Positions 23,585 to 29,826 of a stretch of 29,826 bases of DNA are shown piece after piece. Every line of letters begins with the position of its first letter. The first letter of the stretch is position 1. Both the position numbers and the translations under genes were made by a program. The notes under the pieces were generated by a model. The model ran no database searches. It was not told where the DNA came from and saw nothing but the letters and a program-made list of their open reading frames with translations. The DNA is from an uncultured Lachnospiraceae bacterium (GTDB lineage Bacteria; Bacillota; Clostridia; Lachnospirales; Lachnospiraceae), in the NCBI GenBank assembly GCA_910578605.1, contig CAJTQG010000026.1, forward strand, positions 8,260 through 38,085, in the 5' to 3' direction.

Positions 23585-24361
23585 ATGGAATTTATTGTAT
23601 ATGAACAGGACGGCTTTGTAGGAACCATCACTATCAATCGCCCAAAAGCTTTAAATGCATTAAACAGTCAAGTATTAGAAGAATTAAATGCCGCTTTAGA
23701 CCAAGTGGATTTAGAGAATACCCGCTGTCTGATTATTACCGGTGCTGGTGAGAAATCTTTTGTTGCCGGCGCAGATATTGGAGAGATGAGCTCCCTTACA
23801 AAAGAAGAGGGTGAAGCATTCGGCAAAAAGGGAAATGATGTATTTCGCAAAATTGAAACCTTCCCTATTCCAGTAATTGCCGCTGTGAACGGCTTTGCTT
23901 TAGGCGGCGGCTGTGAATTATCTATGAGTTGTGATATTCGCATTTGTTCTGATACAGCAATGTTTGGCCAACCTGAGGTTGGGCTTGGCATCACTCCCGG
24001 TTTTGGAGGCACACAGAGACTTGCCCGTATTATTCCGGTAGGAAAAGCAAAGGAAATGATTTACGGTGCAAGAAACATAAAAGCGGACGAGGCATACCGC
24101 ATCGGTCTTGTAAATGCCGTATATCCATTGGAGGAGCTTCTTCCTGCAGCACAAAAAATGGCTGCCGGCATTGCTAAAAATGCACCTATCGCTGTGCGCA
24201 ATTGCAAGAAGGCAATCAATGACGGCTTGGATGCTTCCATGGATGATGCTCTTGTTATCGAGGAAAAACTATTTGGCGACTGCTTTGAGTCAGCAGACCA
24301 AAAGGAAGGTATGAGCGCTTTCCTTGAAAAAAGAAAAGACAAAAATTTTATTAACAAATAA
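23585..24361 (+). CDS. crt: 3-hydroxybutyryl-CoA dehydratase (crotonase)
   Basis: Removes water from 3-hydroxybutyryl-CoA to give crotonyl-CoA. The 258 residues follow the enoyl-CoA hydratase fold: the oxyanion-hole segment SFVAGADIGEM (58-68) and the two catalytic glutamates E111 (GGGCELSM) and E131 (GQPEVGLG), 20 residues apart as in rat crotonase. The ending EKRKDKNF is typical of the family. AAAGGA lies about ten bases before the ATG, a slightly long spacing. The next gene, hbd, begins 25 bases after the stop. Confidence 0.97.
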   Translation: MEFIVYEQDGFVGTITINRPKALNALNSQVLEELNAALDQVDLENTRCLIITGAGEKSFVAGADIGEMSSLTKEEGEAFGKKGNDVFRKIETFPIPVIAAVNGFALGGGCELSMSCDIRICSDTAMFGQPEVGLGITPGFGGTQRLARIIPVGKAKEMIYGARNIKADEAYRIGLVNAVYPLEELLPAAQKMAAGIAKNAPIAVRNCKKAINDGLDASMDDALVIEEKLFGDCFESADQKEGMSAFLEKRKDKNFINK

Positions 24362-24386
24362 TTTATAAATAATAGGAGGTACTACA

Positions 24387-25229
24387 ATGAAAGTAGGTAT
24401 TATTGGTGCAGGTACTATGGGTGCCGGAATTGCCCAGGCATTCGCCATGACTGACGGCTATGAAGTATGCCTTTGTGACATTAAGACAGAATTTGCAGAA
24501 GGCGGAAAAGGCAGAATTGCTAAAAACATGAATTTTTTAGTAAGCAAAGAAAAAATTACCCAGGAAAAAGCCGATGAAATTCTCGGAAAAATCACAACCG
24601 GATTAAAGGATATTTGCGGCGACTGTGATTTAGTAATTGAGGTTGCCCCAGAAAGCATGGAAATTAAAAAAGCAACCTTTAAGGAATTGATGGATATCTG
24701 TAAACCGGATTGTATTTTTGCTACTAACACATCCTCTCTCTCCATCACAGAGATCGGCGCCGGATTGGACAGACCAATGATTGGTATGCACTTCTTCAAT
24801 CCTGCTGACAGAATGAAATTAGTAGAAGTGATTGCCGGTGAGAATACACCTGCTGAATTAGTAGAAAAAATTAAAACTATCTCCGCAGAAATCGGCAAGA
24901 CACCTGTAGAGGTAAAGGAAGCCCCAGGCTTCGTTGTAAACCGAATTTTAATTCCAATGATTAACGAGGCAATCGGCATCTATGCAGAAGGCATTGCAAG
25001 TGTATCTGACATTGATGAAGCTATGAAATTAGGCGCTTCTCATCCAATGGGACCTTTGGCATTAGGTGATTTAGTTGGTCTTGACATTGTACTTGCTATT
25101 ATGGAAGTACTTCAGGCTGAGACAGGTGATCCTAAATATCGTCCTGCCCCACTTCTGAGAAAAATGGTTCGTGCAGGAAAATTAGGAAGAAAGACAGGCA
25201 TTGGTTTCTACGATTATTCTAAAAAATAA
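24387..25229 (+). CDS. hbd: 3-hydroxybutyryl-CoA dehydrogenase
   Basis: Reduces acetoacetyl-CoA to 3-hydroxybutyryl-CoA using NADH or NADPH. The 280 residues open with a Rossmann motif, GAGTMGAGIAQAFA (7-20), then show the catalytic set S116-S117 (NTSSLS), H135 (GMHFFNPA) and N185 (GFVVNR). The C-terminal domain ends RKTGIGFYDYSKK, typical of the family. A very strong AGGAGGT sits six bases before the ATG. Although crt and hbd are close together, a 198-base (to the first bcd ATG) structured gap follows before bcd. Confidence 0.97.
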   Translation: MKVGIIGAGTMGAGIAQAFAMTDGYEVCLCDIKTEFAEGGKGRIAKNMNFLVSKEKITQEKADEILGKITTGLKDICGDCDLVIEVAPESMEIKKATFKELMDICKPDCIFATNTSSLSITEIGAGLDRPMIGMHFFNPADRMKLVEVIAGENTPAELVEKIKTISAEIGKTPVEVKEAPGFVVNRILIPMINEAIGIYAEGIASVSDIDEAMKLGASHPMGPLALGDLVGLDIVLAIMEVLQAETGDPKYRPAPLLRKMVRAGKLGRKTGIGFYDYSKK

Positions 25230-25240
25230 AAAGGCAAAGT

Positions 25241-25315
25241 AAGCCAAAAGAAAATATGACATAAGAAAGGAAATGTGCGGACTGCCCTTCTTTTGGCTTT
25301 CTCTATATGGGCAGT
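25241..25315 (+). ncRNA. Two interleaved perfect stems in the hbd-bcd gap (pseudoknot or switch)
   Basis: Stem A: AAGCCAAAAGAA (25241-25252) with TTCTTTTGGCTT (25288-25299), 12 pairs. Stem B: ACTGCCC (25281-25287) with GGGCAGT (25309-25315), 7 pairs. The order A-B-A'-B' with B and A' directly adjacent is an H-type pseudoknot layout; otherwise the two stems form alternative folds. No U-tract follows either stem. Confidence 0.6.
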
Positions 25316-25345
25316 ATATTATCTGTTTATCATGCTGCATAATAC

Positions 25346-25384
25346 ATAGAAGAACATAAAATAAAAATTTTTCTGTTCTTCTAT
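25346..25384 (+). promoter_or_regulatory. Hairpin upstream of bcd
   Basis: ATAGAAGAACA (25346-25356) pairs perfectly with TGTTCTTCTAT (25374-25384) and can be continued inward by an A/T stem after one mismatch. No T-run follows. A smaller hairpin, CGATT/AATCG (25395-25408), lies between it and the bcd start. Confidence 0.55.
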
Positions 25385-25439
25385 TGTGAAGCTGCGATTA
25401 TAAAATCGGATAAACACTAATATAAGCATGGGTGTAAAA

Positions 25440-26591
25440 ATGGATTTCGGATTAAGTAAGAAACATGAAATGGCAAGAAGTCTTTTCAAAGAATTTGCCC
25501 AAAATGAAGTAAAACCTCTTGCTCAGGACGTTGATGAGACAGAACAATTTCCTAGAGAGACAGTAGAGAAAATGGCGAAGGCCGGTTTTCTTGGAATTCC
25601 AATTCCAAAGGAGTACGGCGGTCAGGGCTGTGATCCTCTCACCTATACAATGTGTGTGGAGGAGCTTTCTAAGGTTTGCGGTACTACCGGCGTTATTGTT
25701 TCTGCTCACACTTCTCTTTGCTGTGACCCTATTCAGACATATGGTACAGAGGAGCAAAAACAAAAATATTTGGTTCCTTTAGCAAAAGGGGAAAAATTAG
25801 GAGCATTTGGTTTAACTGAGCCAGGTGCAGGTACAGATGCTCAGGGCCAGCAGACAAAAGCAGTCTTAGACGGCGATGAATGGGTATTAAACGGAAGCAA
25901 ATGCTTTATCACAAACGGTAAAGAAGCTGATATCTATATTGTGATTGCCATCACAGGTACTATTGAAAAACGAGGACGTACCCAGAAGGAAATCTCTGCG
26001 TTTATTGTAGAGAAAGGAACACCTGGCTTCTCCTTTGGTACAAAGGAAAAGAAAATGGGTATTCGCGGTTCCTCCACATATGAGTTAATCTTTACAGACT
26101 GCCGCATTCCAAAAGAAAACTTATTGGGTGCAAAAGGTAAAGGCTTTAATATTGCAATGCATACATTAGATGGCGGACGTATTGGTATCGCTGCTCAGGC
26201 ATTAGGCTTAGCTGAAGGTGCCCTTGAAACTACCATTGAATATGTAAAGGAGAGAAAACAGTTTGGTCGTTCTATCTCTGCTTTCCAGAATACACAGTTC
26301 CAATTGGCTGATATGGCTACTAAGGTAGAAGCTGCCAAGAATTTAGTTTACAGAGCTGCTATGGCTAAGGCTACACAGAAAACTTACAGTGTGGAGGCTG
26401 CTATGGCTAAGCTGTACGCTGCTGAGGTTGCTATGGAAGTAACAACAAAGGCTGTTCAGTTACATGGTGGTTATGGCTACATCCGTGAATATGATGTAGA
26501 GCGTATGATGCGTGATGCTAAGATTACAGAAATCTACGAAGGTACTTCTGAAGTACAGCGTATGGTAATTTCTGGAAGTTTATTAAAATAA
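25440..26591 (+). CDS. bcd: Butyryl-CoA dehydrogenase
   Basis: An FAD-dependent acyl-CoA dehydrogenase that reduces crotonyl-CoA to butyryl-CoA in complex with EtfAB. The 383 residues include the FAD/substrate region FGLTEPGAGTDAQGQQTK, the WVLNGSKCFITNG strand, QLHGGYGYIREY and the catalytic base E367 in IYEGTSEVQRM. In Clostridia the Bcd-EtfAB complex couples this step to ferredoxin reduction by electron bifurcation. The start at 25440 (MDFGLSKKHE) fits family length; an in-frame ATG at 25428 has no ribosome-binding site. Even for 25440 the only candidate is a weak GGGTG, unlike the strong sites of hbd and etfB, so the structured upstream region may control translation. Confidence 0.96.
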   Translation: MDFGLSKKHEMARSLFKEFAQNEVKPLAQDVDETEQFPRETVEKMAKAGFLGIPIPKEYGGQGCDPLTYTMCVEELSKVCGTTGVIVSAHTSLCCDPIQTYGTEEQKQKYLVPLAKGEKLGAFGLTEPGAGTDAQGQQTKAVLDGDEWVLNGSKCFITNGKEADIYIVIAITGTIEKRGRTQKEISAFIVEKGTPGFSFGTKEKKMGIRGSSTYELIFTDCRIPKENLLGAKGKGFNIAMHTLDGGRIGIAAQALGLAEGALETTIEYVKERKQFGRSISAFQNTQFQLADMATKVEAAKNLVYRAAMAKATQKTYSVEAAMAKLYAAEVAMEVTTKAVQLHGGYGYIREYDVERMMRDAKITEIYEGTSEVQRMVISGSLLK

Positions 26592-26604
26592 GGAGGTACT
26601 TCTC

Positions 26605-27387
26605 GTGAAAATAGTAGTTTGTATTAAACAGGTACCAGACACAAAGGGCGGCGTTAAGTTTAACCCAGATGGTACATTAGATAGAGGTGCAATGCTTACC
26701 ATTATGAATCCTGATGATAAGGCTGGTTTAGAAGCTGCACTTCGTTTAAAGGATGAATATGGTGCAACTGTAACAGTAATTACAATGGGGCTTCCAAAGG
26801 CGGAGGAGGTACTTCGCGAGGCTATGGCAATGGGAGCTGACGAAGGTATTTTAGTGACAGACCGAGTGCTTGGCGGTGCTGATACATGGGCTACCTCCAC
26901 CACTCTTGCAGGTGCAATCCGCAATTTAGAATATGATTTAATCATCACAGGACGCCAGGCTATCGACGGTGATACAGCACAGGTTGGTCCTCAGATTTCT
27001 GAGCATTTAGATATTCCTGTAATATCTTATGCACAGGACATTAAAATCGAGGGAGACAGTGTAGTTGTTCAGCGTCAGTATGAGGACAGATATCATGTAA
27101 TCAAAGCAAAGATGCCTTGTCTGATTACCGCATTAGCAGAATTAAATGAGCCTCGCTATATGACACCAGGCGGCATTTTCGATGCTTACGATGCAGATAT
27201 TACCGTTTGGGGACGGGCTAATCTAGTAGATGTAGACGATTCTAACTTAGGTCTGGCTGGTTCTCCTACTAAGATTGCAAAGGCTTCCGATAAAGTGAAA
27301 AAAGGTTCCGGCGAAAAGGTAACCTTAGATTCCGACGAAGCTGTAAGCTATATTATGGACAAATTGTTGACAAAGCATATTATTTAA
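26605..27387 (+). CDS. etfB: Electron transfer flavoprotein beta subunit
   Basis: Pairs with EtfA to carry electrons between NADH, ferredoxin and Bcd. The 260 residues begin KIVVCIKQVPDTKGGVKFNP after the initiator and include GADEGILVTD and LIITGRQAIDGDTAQVGPQ, standard for the family, whose beta subunit binds the bifurcating flavin in clostridial enzymes. Translation starts at GTG (26605), seven bases after AGGAGGT, which overlaps the bcd stop codon and suggests translational coupling. The downstream etfA begins within 30 bases. Confidence 0.96.
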   Translation: MKIVVCIKQVPDTKGGVKFNPDGTLDRGAMLTIMNPDDKAGLEAALRLKDEYGATVTVITMGLPKAEEVLREAMAMGADEGILVTDRVLGGADTWATSTTLAGAIRNLEYDLIITGRQAIDGDTAQVGPQISEHLDIPVISYAQDIKIEGDSVVVQRQYEDRYHVIKAKMPCLITALAELNEPRYMTPGGIFDAYDADITVWGRANLVDVDDSNLGLAGSPTKIAKASDKVKKGSGEKVTLDSDEAVSYIMDKLLTKHII

Positions 27388-27413
27388 TAAATGAAGGAAA
27401 AGTGGTGAATAAA

Positions 27414-28457
27414 ATGGCATTAGAAGATTACAAGGGTGTTTATGTATTTGCTCAGCAGGTAGATAACAGCTTGAGCAACATTGCATTTGAATTACTTGGC
27501 AAAGCCAAAGATTTGGCAAAAGATTTAAATACAGAAGTGACAGCTATGCTTTTAGGCTCCGGTATTAAAGATTTAGCAGATGAGTTAGCTGCTTATGGCG
27601 CAGATAAGGTGATCGTAGTGGATGATCCTGAGTTAAAGGAATACAGAACAGAGCCTTATACCCATGCAATGGCTTCCATTATCAACGAGTATAAGCCGGA
27701 AATCGTGCTGGTAGGCGCTACTGCTATCGGACGTGATTTAGGTCCTAGAGTATCTGCTCGTGTACAGACTGGTTTGACTGCAGATTGTACTGTCTTAGAA
27801 ATCGGTGATTTCCCAATCAATCCGATTCCTGGCAAAGAACAGCAGCACAACCAATTATTGATGACACGTCCTGCCTTCGGCGGCAACACAATCGCTACGA
27901 TTGCATGTCCTGACAACCGCCCCCAGATGGCTACTGTTCGTCCTGGTGTTATGCAGAAAATCGAAAGAATTGACGGTGCAAAGGCAAATGTGATTGAATT
28001 CAATCCTGGCTTTACTCCTGACAATAAATATGTAGAAATCGTAGATATTGTAAAATCTGTTGTAGATACCGTAGATATTATGGATGCCAAAATTTTAGTT
28101 TCCGGCGGACGTGGTGTTGGATGTAAGGAAAACTTCCAATTATTAGAGGACTTAGCCGATGCCATCGGCGGTACTGTAAGCTGCTCCCGTGCTGTTACAG
28201 ATGCAGGCTGGCTTCCAAGAGACCTGCAGGTAGGTCAGACAGGTAAAACTGTACGTCCTAACGTTTATTTTGCAATTGGTATTTCCGGTGCTATCCAGCA
28301 CGTTGCCGGTATGGAGGAATCCGACTTAATTATTGCAATCAACAAGGATGAATCTGCTCCTATCTTTGATGTGGCAGATTATGGTATTGTAGGTGATGCT
28401 CTTAAAATTGTTCCTGCTTTGACAAAAGCAATTAAGGAAGCTACTGCAAACAAATAA
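27414..28457 (+). CDS. etfA: Electron transfer flavoprotein alpha subunit
   Basis: Alpha partner of EtfB, holding the electron-shuttling FAD in its C-terminal domain. The FAD-binding part is intact, with ILVSGGRGVGCKENF, AVTDAGWLPRDLQVGQTG, ISGAIQHVAGM and INKDESAPIFDVADYGIVGD. No ferredoxin-like extension is fused to the N-terminus. The start is ambiguous: ATG at 27414 (MALEDYKGVYV) has only GGTG upstream, while GTG codons at 27402 and 27405 follow AAGGA at short spacing and would add three or four residues. It ends the operon before the terminator at 28507-28551. Confidence 0.95.
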   Translation: MALEDYKGVYVFAQQVDNSLSNIAFELLGKAKDLAKDLNTEVTAMLLGSGIKDLADELAAYGADKVIVVDDPELKEYRTEPYTHAMASIINEYKPEIVLVGATAIGRDLGPRVSARVQTGLTADCTVLEIGDFPINPIPGKEQQHNQLLMTRPAFGGNTIATIACPDNRPQMATVRPGVMQKIERIDGAKANVIEFNPGFTPDNKYVEIVDIVKSVVDTVDIMDAKILVSGGRGVGCKENFQLLEDLADAIGGTVSCSRAVTDAGWLPRDLQVGQTGKTVRPNVYFAIGISGAIQHVAGMEESDLIIAINKDESAPIFDVADYGIVGDALKIVPALTKAIKEATANK

Positions 28458-28506
28458 TATTTTTCACTGTTGAATTATAAAACTATGATACATTTTTAAT
28501 AAGTCC

Positions 28507-28551
28507 AAAAAGGAAGACCTGTTTTCTTACATGAAATCAGGTCTTCCTTTT
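28507..28551. terminator. Bidirectional intrinsic terminator after etfA
   Basis: AAAAGGAAGACCTG (28508-28521) pairs perfectly with CAGGTCTTCCTTTT (28538-28551), a 14-bp stem with A and T flanks. It ends the butyryl-CoA operon and probably also the convergent surface-protein gene, whose stop is at 28587. Confidence 0.93.
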
Positions 28552-28586
28552 ATTTCAGTAATCCATAACCTAAAGAATGGATAGCT

Positions 28587-29826
28587 TTAAGAAACATTCA
28601 CCTTTACGGTTTTATATACGCCATTTAATCCATACACATAGATTGTACAACTTCCTTTTCCCTTTGCCTTGATTATTCCCTTTTTTGATACGGTTGCAAC
28701 TTTTTTATTGCTAGATTCAAAACAAATTTTTCTATGGTGAGCCAGCGGCTTTGACTGTTTTACTTCCTTTGCCTTTATCTTAAATGTTTTCCCTTTCTTA
28801 AGCTTGACAGATTTCTTATTCAGCTTAACTGTCTTCAAATTTCCCCTTTTTCCCCCATTAGTTGTAGCATGAACCGTCTTGGAGGCTGCTATTGTAACCC
28901 TTTTTCCGTCTACTATTCTATAGGCACGCACAATATACTTATAAAATGTTCCCTTCTTTAGTTTCTTAAAAGTAAATGATTTTGCGCTTCCCTTTTTTAT
29001 TATTTTCATAGGCTTGTAGCGCCTTCCTATTCCGCATCTATTACCAAAAATAATATATCCGTCGGCTCCCTTTACTTTATTCCATGTCAGCTTGATACTT
29101 TTTGTCTTTGTCTTAGTTGCTTTCGCCCGAAGCTTTCCAAATGTAGAACCATTGATATCCTTGTCTGTCTTTTGTGCCATAATAAATTCATCTGTTACTA
29201 AAAGAGTATTATGCTCTACCCCAAATTTTTTTGCCATCCTTTGAATTTTTTTGGCAGTGACCTGAGAAACTCCTAGCTTGTCAGCAATATTATTTATGTC
29301 ATCTTTTTCCTCCTCTGTCAGCTTATCAGAACTATCTTCTGTATTTCCCTGATTGCCCCCTGGTTTACCCACTGGGGAAATCTTTTCACTCTCCGTATAA
29401 CCGCAAATAACACATACCCTATGCTTTCTCCCTGCTTCACTTTCTGTAGCTTCCTGATCTGTTATCCATTTTCCGTAACTGTGGGCTGATATATCCTTTT
29501 TCTCCCCACACAGACAAACATGCCAGTGGTCTGTCTGGTTATTCTCCCAATCGGAGGAATACTGATGCTTATGTCCTTCCTGGGGAATGCTTTTCTCCTC
29601 CCTGTATTGACACACTTCACATACCCTATGTTTCATTCCTGTCTCTTCTTCTGTAGGTTCCTTGTCTATTTTCCACTCACCAAAAACATGTGCCTCTATG
29701 TCCTTCTTATCATTCTCACAAATAATACAAAGATGATAGTGAACTGTATCACTGCTGCTCCACTCTGATGCATACTGATGCTTATGTCCTTCCTGGGGAA
29801 TGCTTTTCTCCTCCCTGTATTGACAC
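28587..29826 (-). CDS. Repeat-containing cell-surface protein, 3' part (5' end beyond the window)
   Basis: The frame is open to the right edge, so the start lies outside; a Met at 29636 is internal, since the sequence before it continues the same repeat. At least 413 residues are visible. The N-terminal part consists of cysteine/histidine-rich repeats of about 70 residues (pattern CxxCxYREEKSIPQEGHKHQY ... HxFGxW ... GxKHRVC). After a Gly/Asn/Ser linker comes a helical segment with DDINNIADKLGVSQVTAKKI, a fibronectin-type-III-like domain (about KLTWNKVKGADGYIIF to KTVHAT) and a bacterial Ig-like group 2 domain at the end (SSNKKVATVSKKGIIKAKGKG). The lysine-rich Ig and Fn3 domains are typical of exported clostridial wall proteins. 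Cysteine pairs suggest metal binding or redox activity. Ligand and function are unknown. Confidence 0.8.
   Translation of the reverse strand, partial: CQYREEKSIPQEGHKHQYASEWSSSDTVHYHLCIICENDKKDIEAHVFGEWKIDKEPTEEETGMKHRVCEVCQYREEKSIPQEGHKHQYSSDWENNQTDHWHVCLCGEKKDISAHSYGKWITDQEATESEAGRKHRVCVICGYTESEKISPVGKPGGNQGNTEDSSDKLTEEEKDDINNIADKLGVSQVTAKKIQRMAKKFGVEHNTLLVTDEFIMAQKTDKDINGSTFGKLRAKATKTKTKSIKLTWNKVKGADGYIIFGNRCGIGRRYKPMKIIKKGSAKSFTFKKLKKGTFYKYIVRAYRIVDGKRVTIAASKTVHATTNGGKRGNLKTVKLNKKSVKLKKGKTFKIKAKEVKQSKPLAHHRKICFESSNKKVATVSKKGIIKAKGKGSCTIYVYGLNGVYKTVKVNVS
29559..29826. repeat. Long tandem repeat, 213-bp period
   Basis: The 55 bases at 29559-29613 and 29772-29826 are identical, and the second copy is cut by the window edge. 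The period is 213 bases, exactly 71 codons, so the reading frame is kept. Between the identical stretches the copies have diverged. This indicates recent duplication or gene conversion inside the surface-protein gene. Confidence 0.9.

Noticed and set aside
22749..24979. Antisense frames opposite thl, crt and hbd
   Set aside because: Every base is explained by conserved enzymes on the plus strand; the reverse translations have no family features.
29634..29636. Start of the surface protein at the Met at 29636
   Set aside because: The same frame stays open to the window edge and encodes another copy of the same repeat, so this Met is internal.

Overview
The window looks like chromosomal DNA from a spore-forming, butyrate-producing member of the Clostridia, most likely Lachnospiraceae. 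This rests on AT-rich sequence, a complete thl-crt-hbd-bcd-etfB-etfA butyryl-CoA operon, a gerW/ytfJ-ytfI sporulation pair, a methionine synthase split into two genes, the HisZ-dependent short form of HisG, and a giant fused acyl-CoA dehydratase activase. I see no phage, transposase, CRISPR array, rRNA or tRNA. The species call is inference.

Layout. (1) 56-7063, minus strand: a 460-residue gene of unknown function with its own promoter; a small unknown gene; a DUF2953 membrane protein (ytfI); gerW/ytfJ; a 45-codon membrane-protein gene; the free-standing reactivation domain of methionine synthase; and metH without that domain. (2) 7095-11112, plus strand: one transcription unit encoding a 1249-residue GH51 arabinofuranosidase with a LamG-type N-terminus and no signal peptide. 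It has a repeat-rich leader and a bidirectional terminator. (3) 11116-13422, minus strand: a LysM protein, then a consensus promoter and structured leader ahead of a rhomboid-like membrane protein and an HD-domain hydrolase. (4) 13442-17921, plus strand: a single 1414-codon activase/dehydratase-like fusion with promoter, upstream palindrome and terminator. (5) 18012-22136, minus strand: hisZ-hisG-hisD-hisB. (6) 22168-28551, plus strand: the butyryl-CoA operon with a Rex-like operator. (7) 28587 to the right edge, minus strand: the 3' part of a repeat-containing cell-surface protein gene that runs out of the window.

How the genes work together. Thl, Crt, Hbd and Bcd-EtfAB convert two acetyl-CoA to butyryl-CoA and reoxidise NADH. 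A Rex-like site just upstream of the thl promoter fits control by the NADH/NAD+ ratio. MetH and its detached reactivation partner make methionine from homocysteine. HisZ/HisG catalyse the first histidine step; HisB and HisD act later, and the rest of the pathway must lie elsewhere.

The most unusual signals are non-coding. The hbd-bcd gap holds two perfect interleaved stems with pseudoknot or switch topology, followed by an 11-bp hairpin. The rhomboid operon appears to start transcription directly into a compact three-way-junction-like leader. The thl-crt gap contains a perfect 8-bp stem capped by a GCAA tetraloop without a U-tract. On the protein side, the 45-residue membrane protein, the rhomboid-like protein without a catalytic serine motif, and the leaderless GH51 enzyme deserve attention. 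All structure and promoter calls were made by eye; none were folded or searched.
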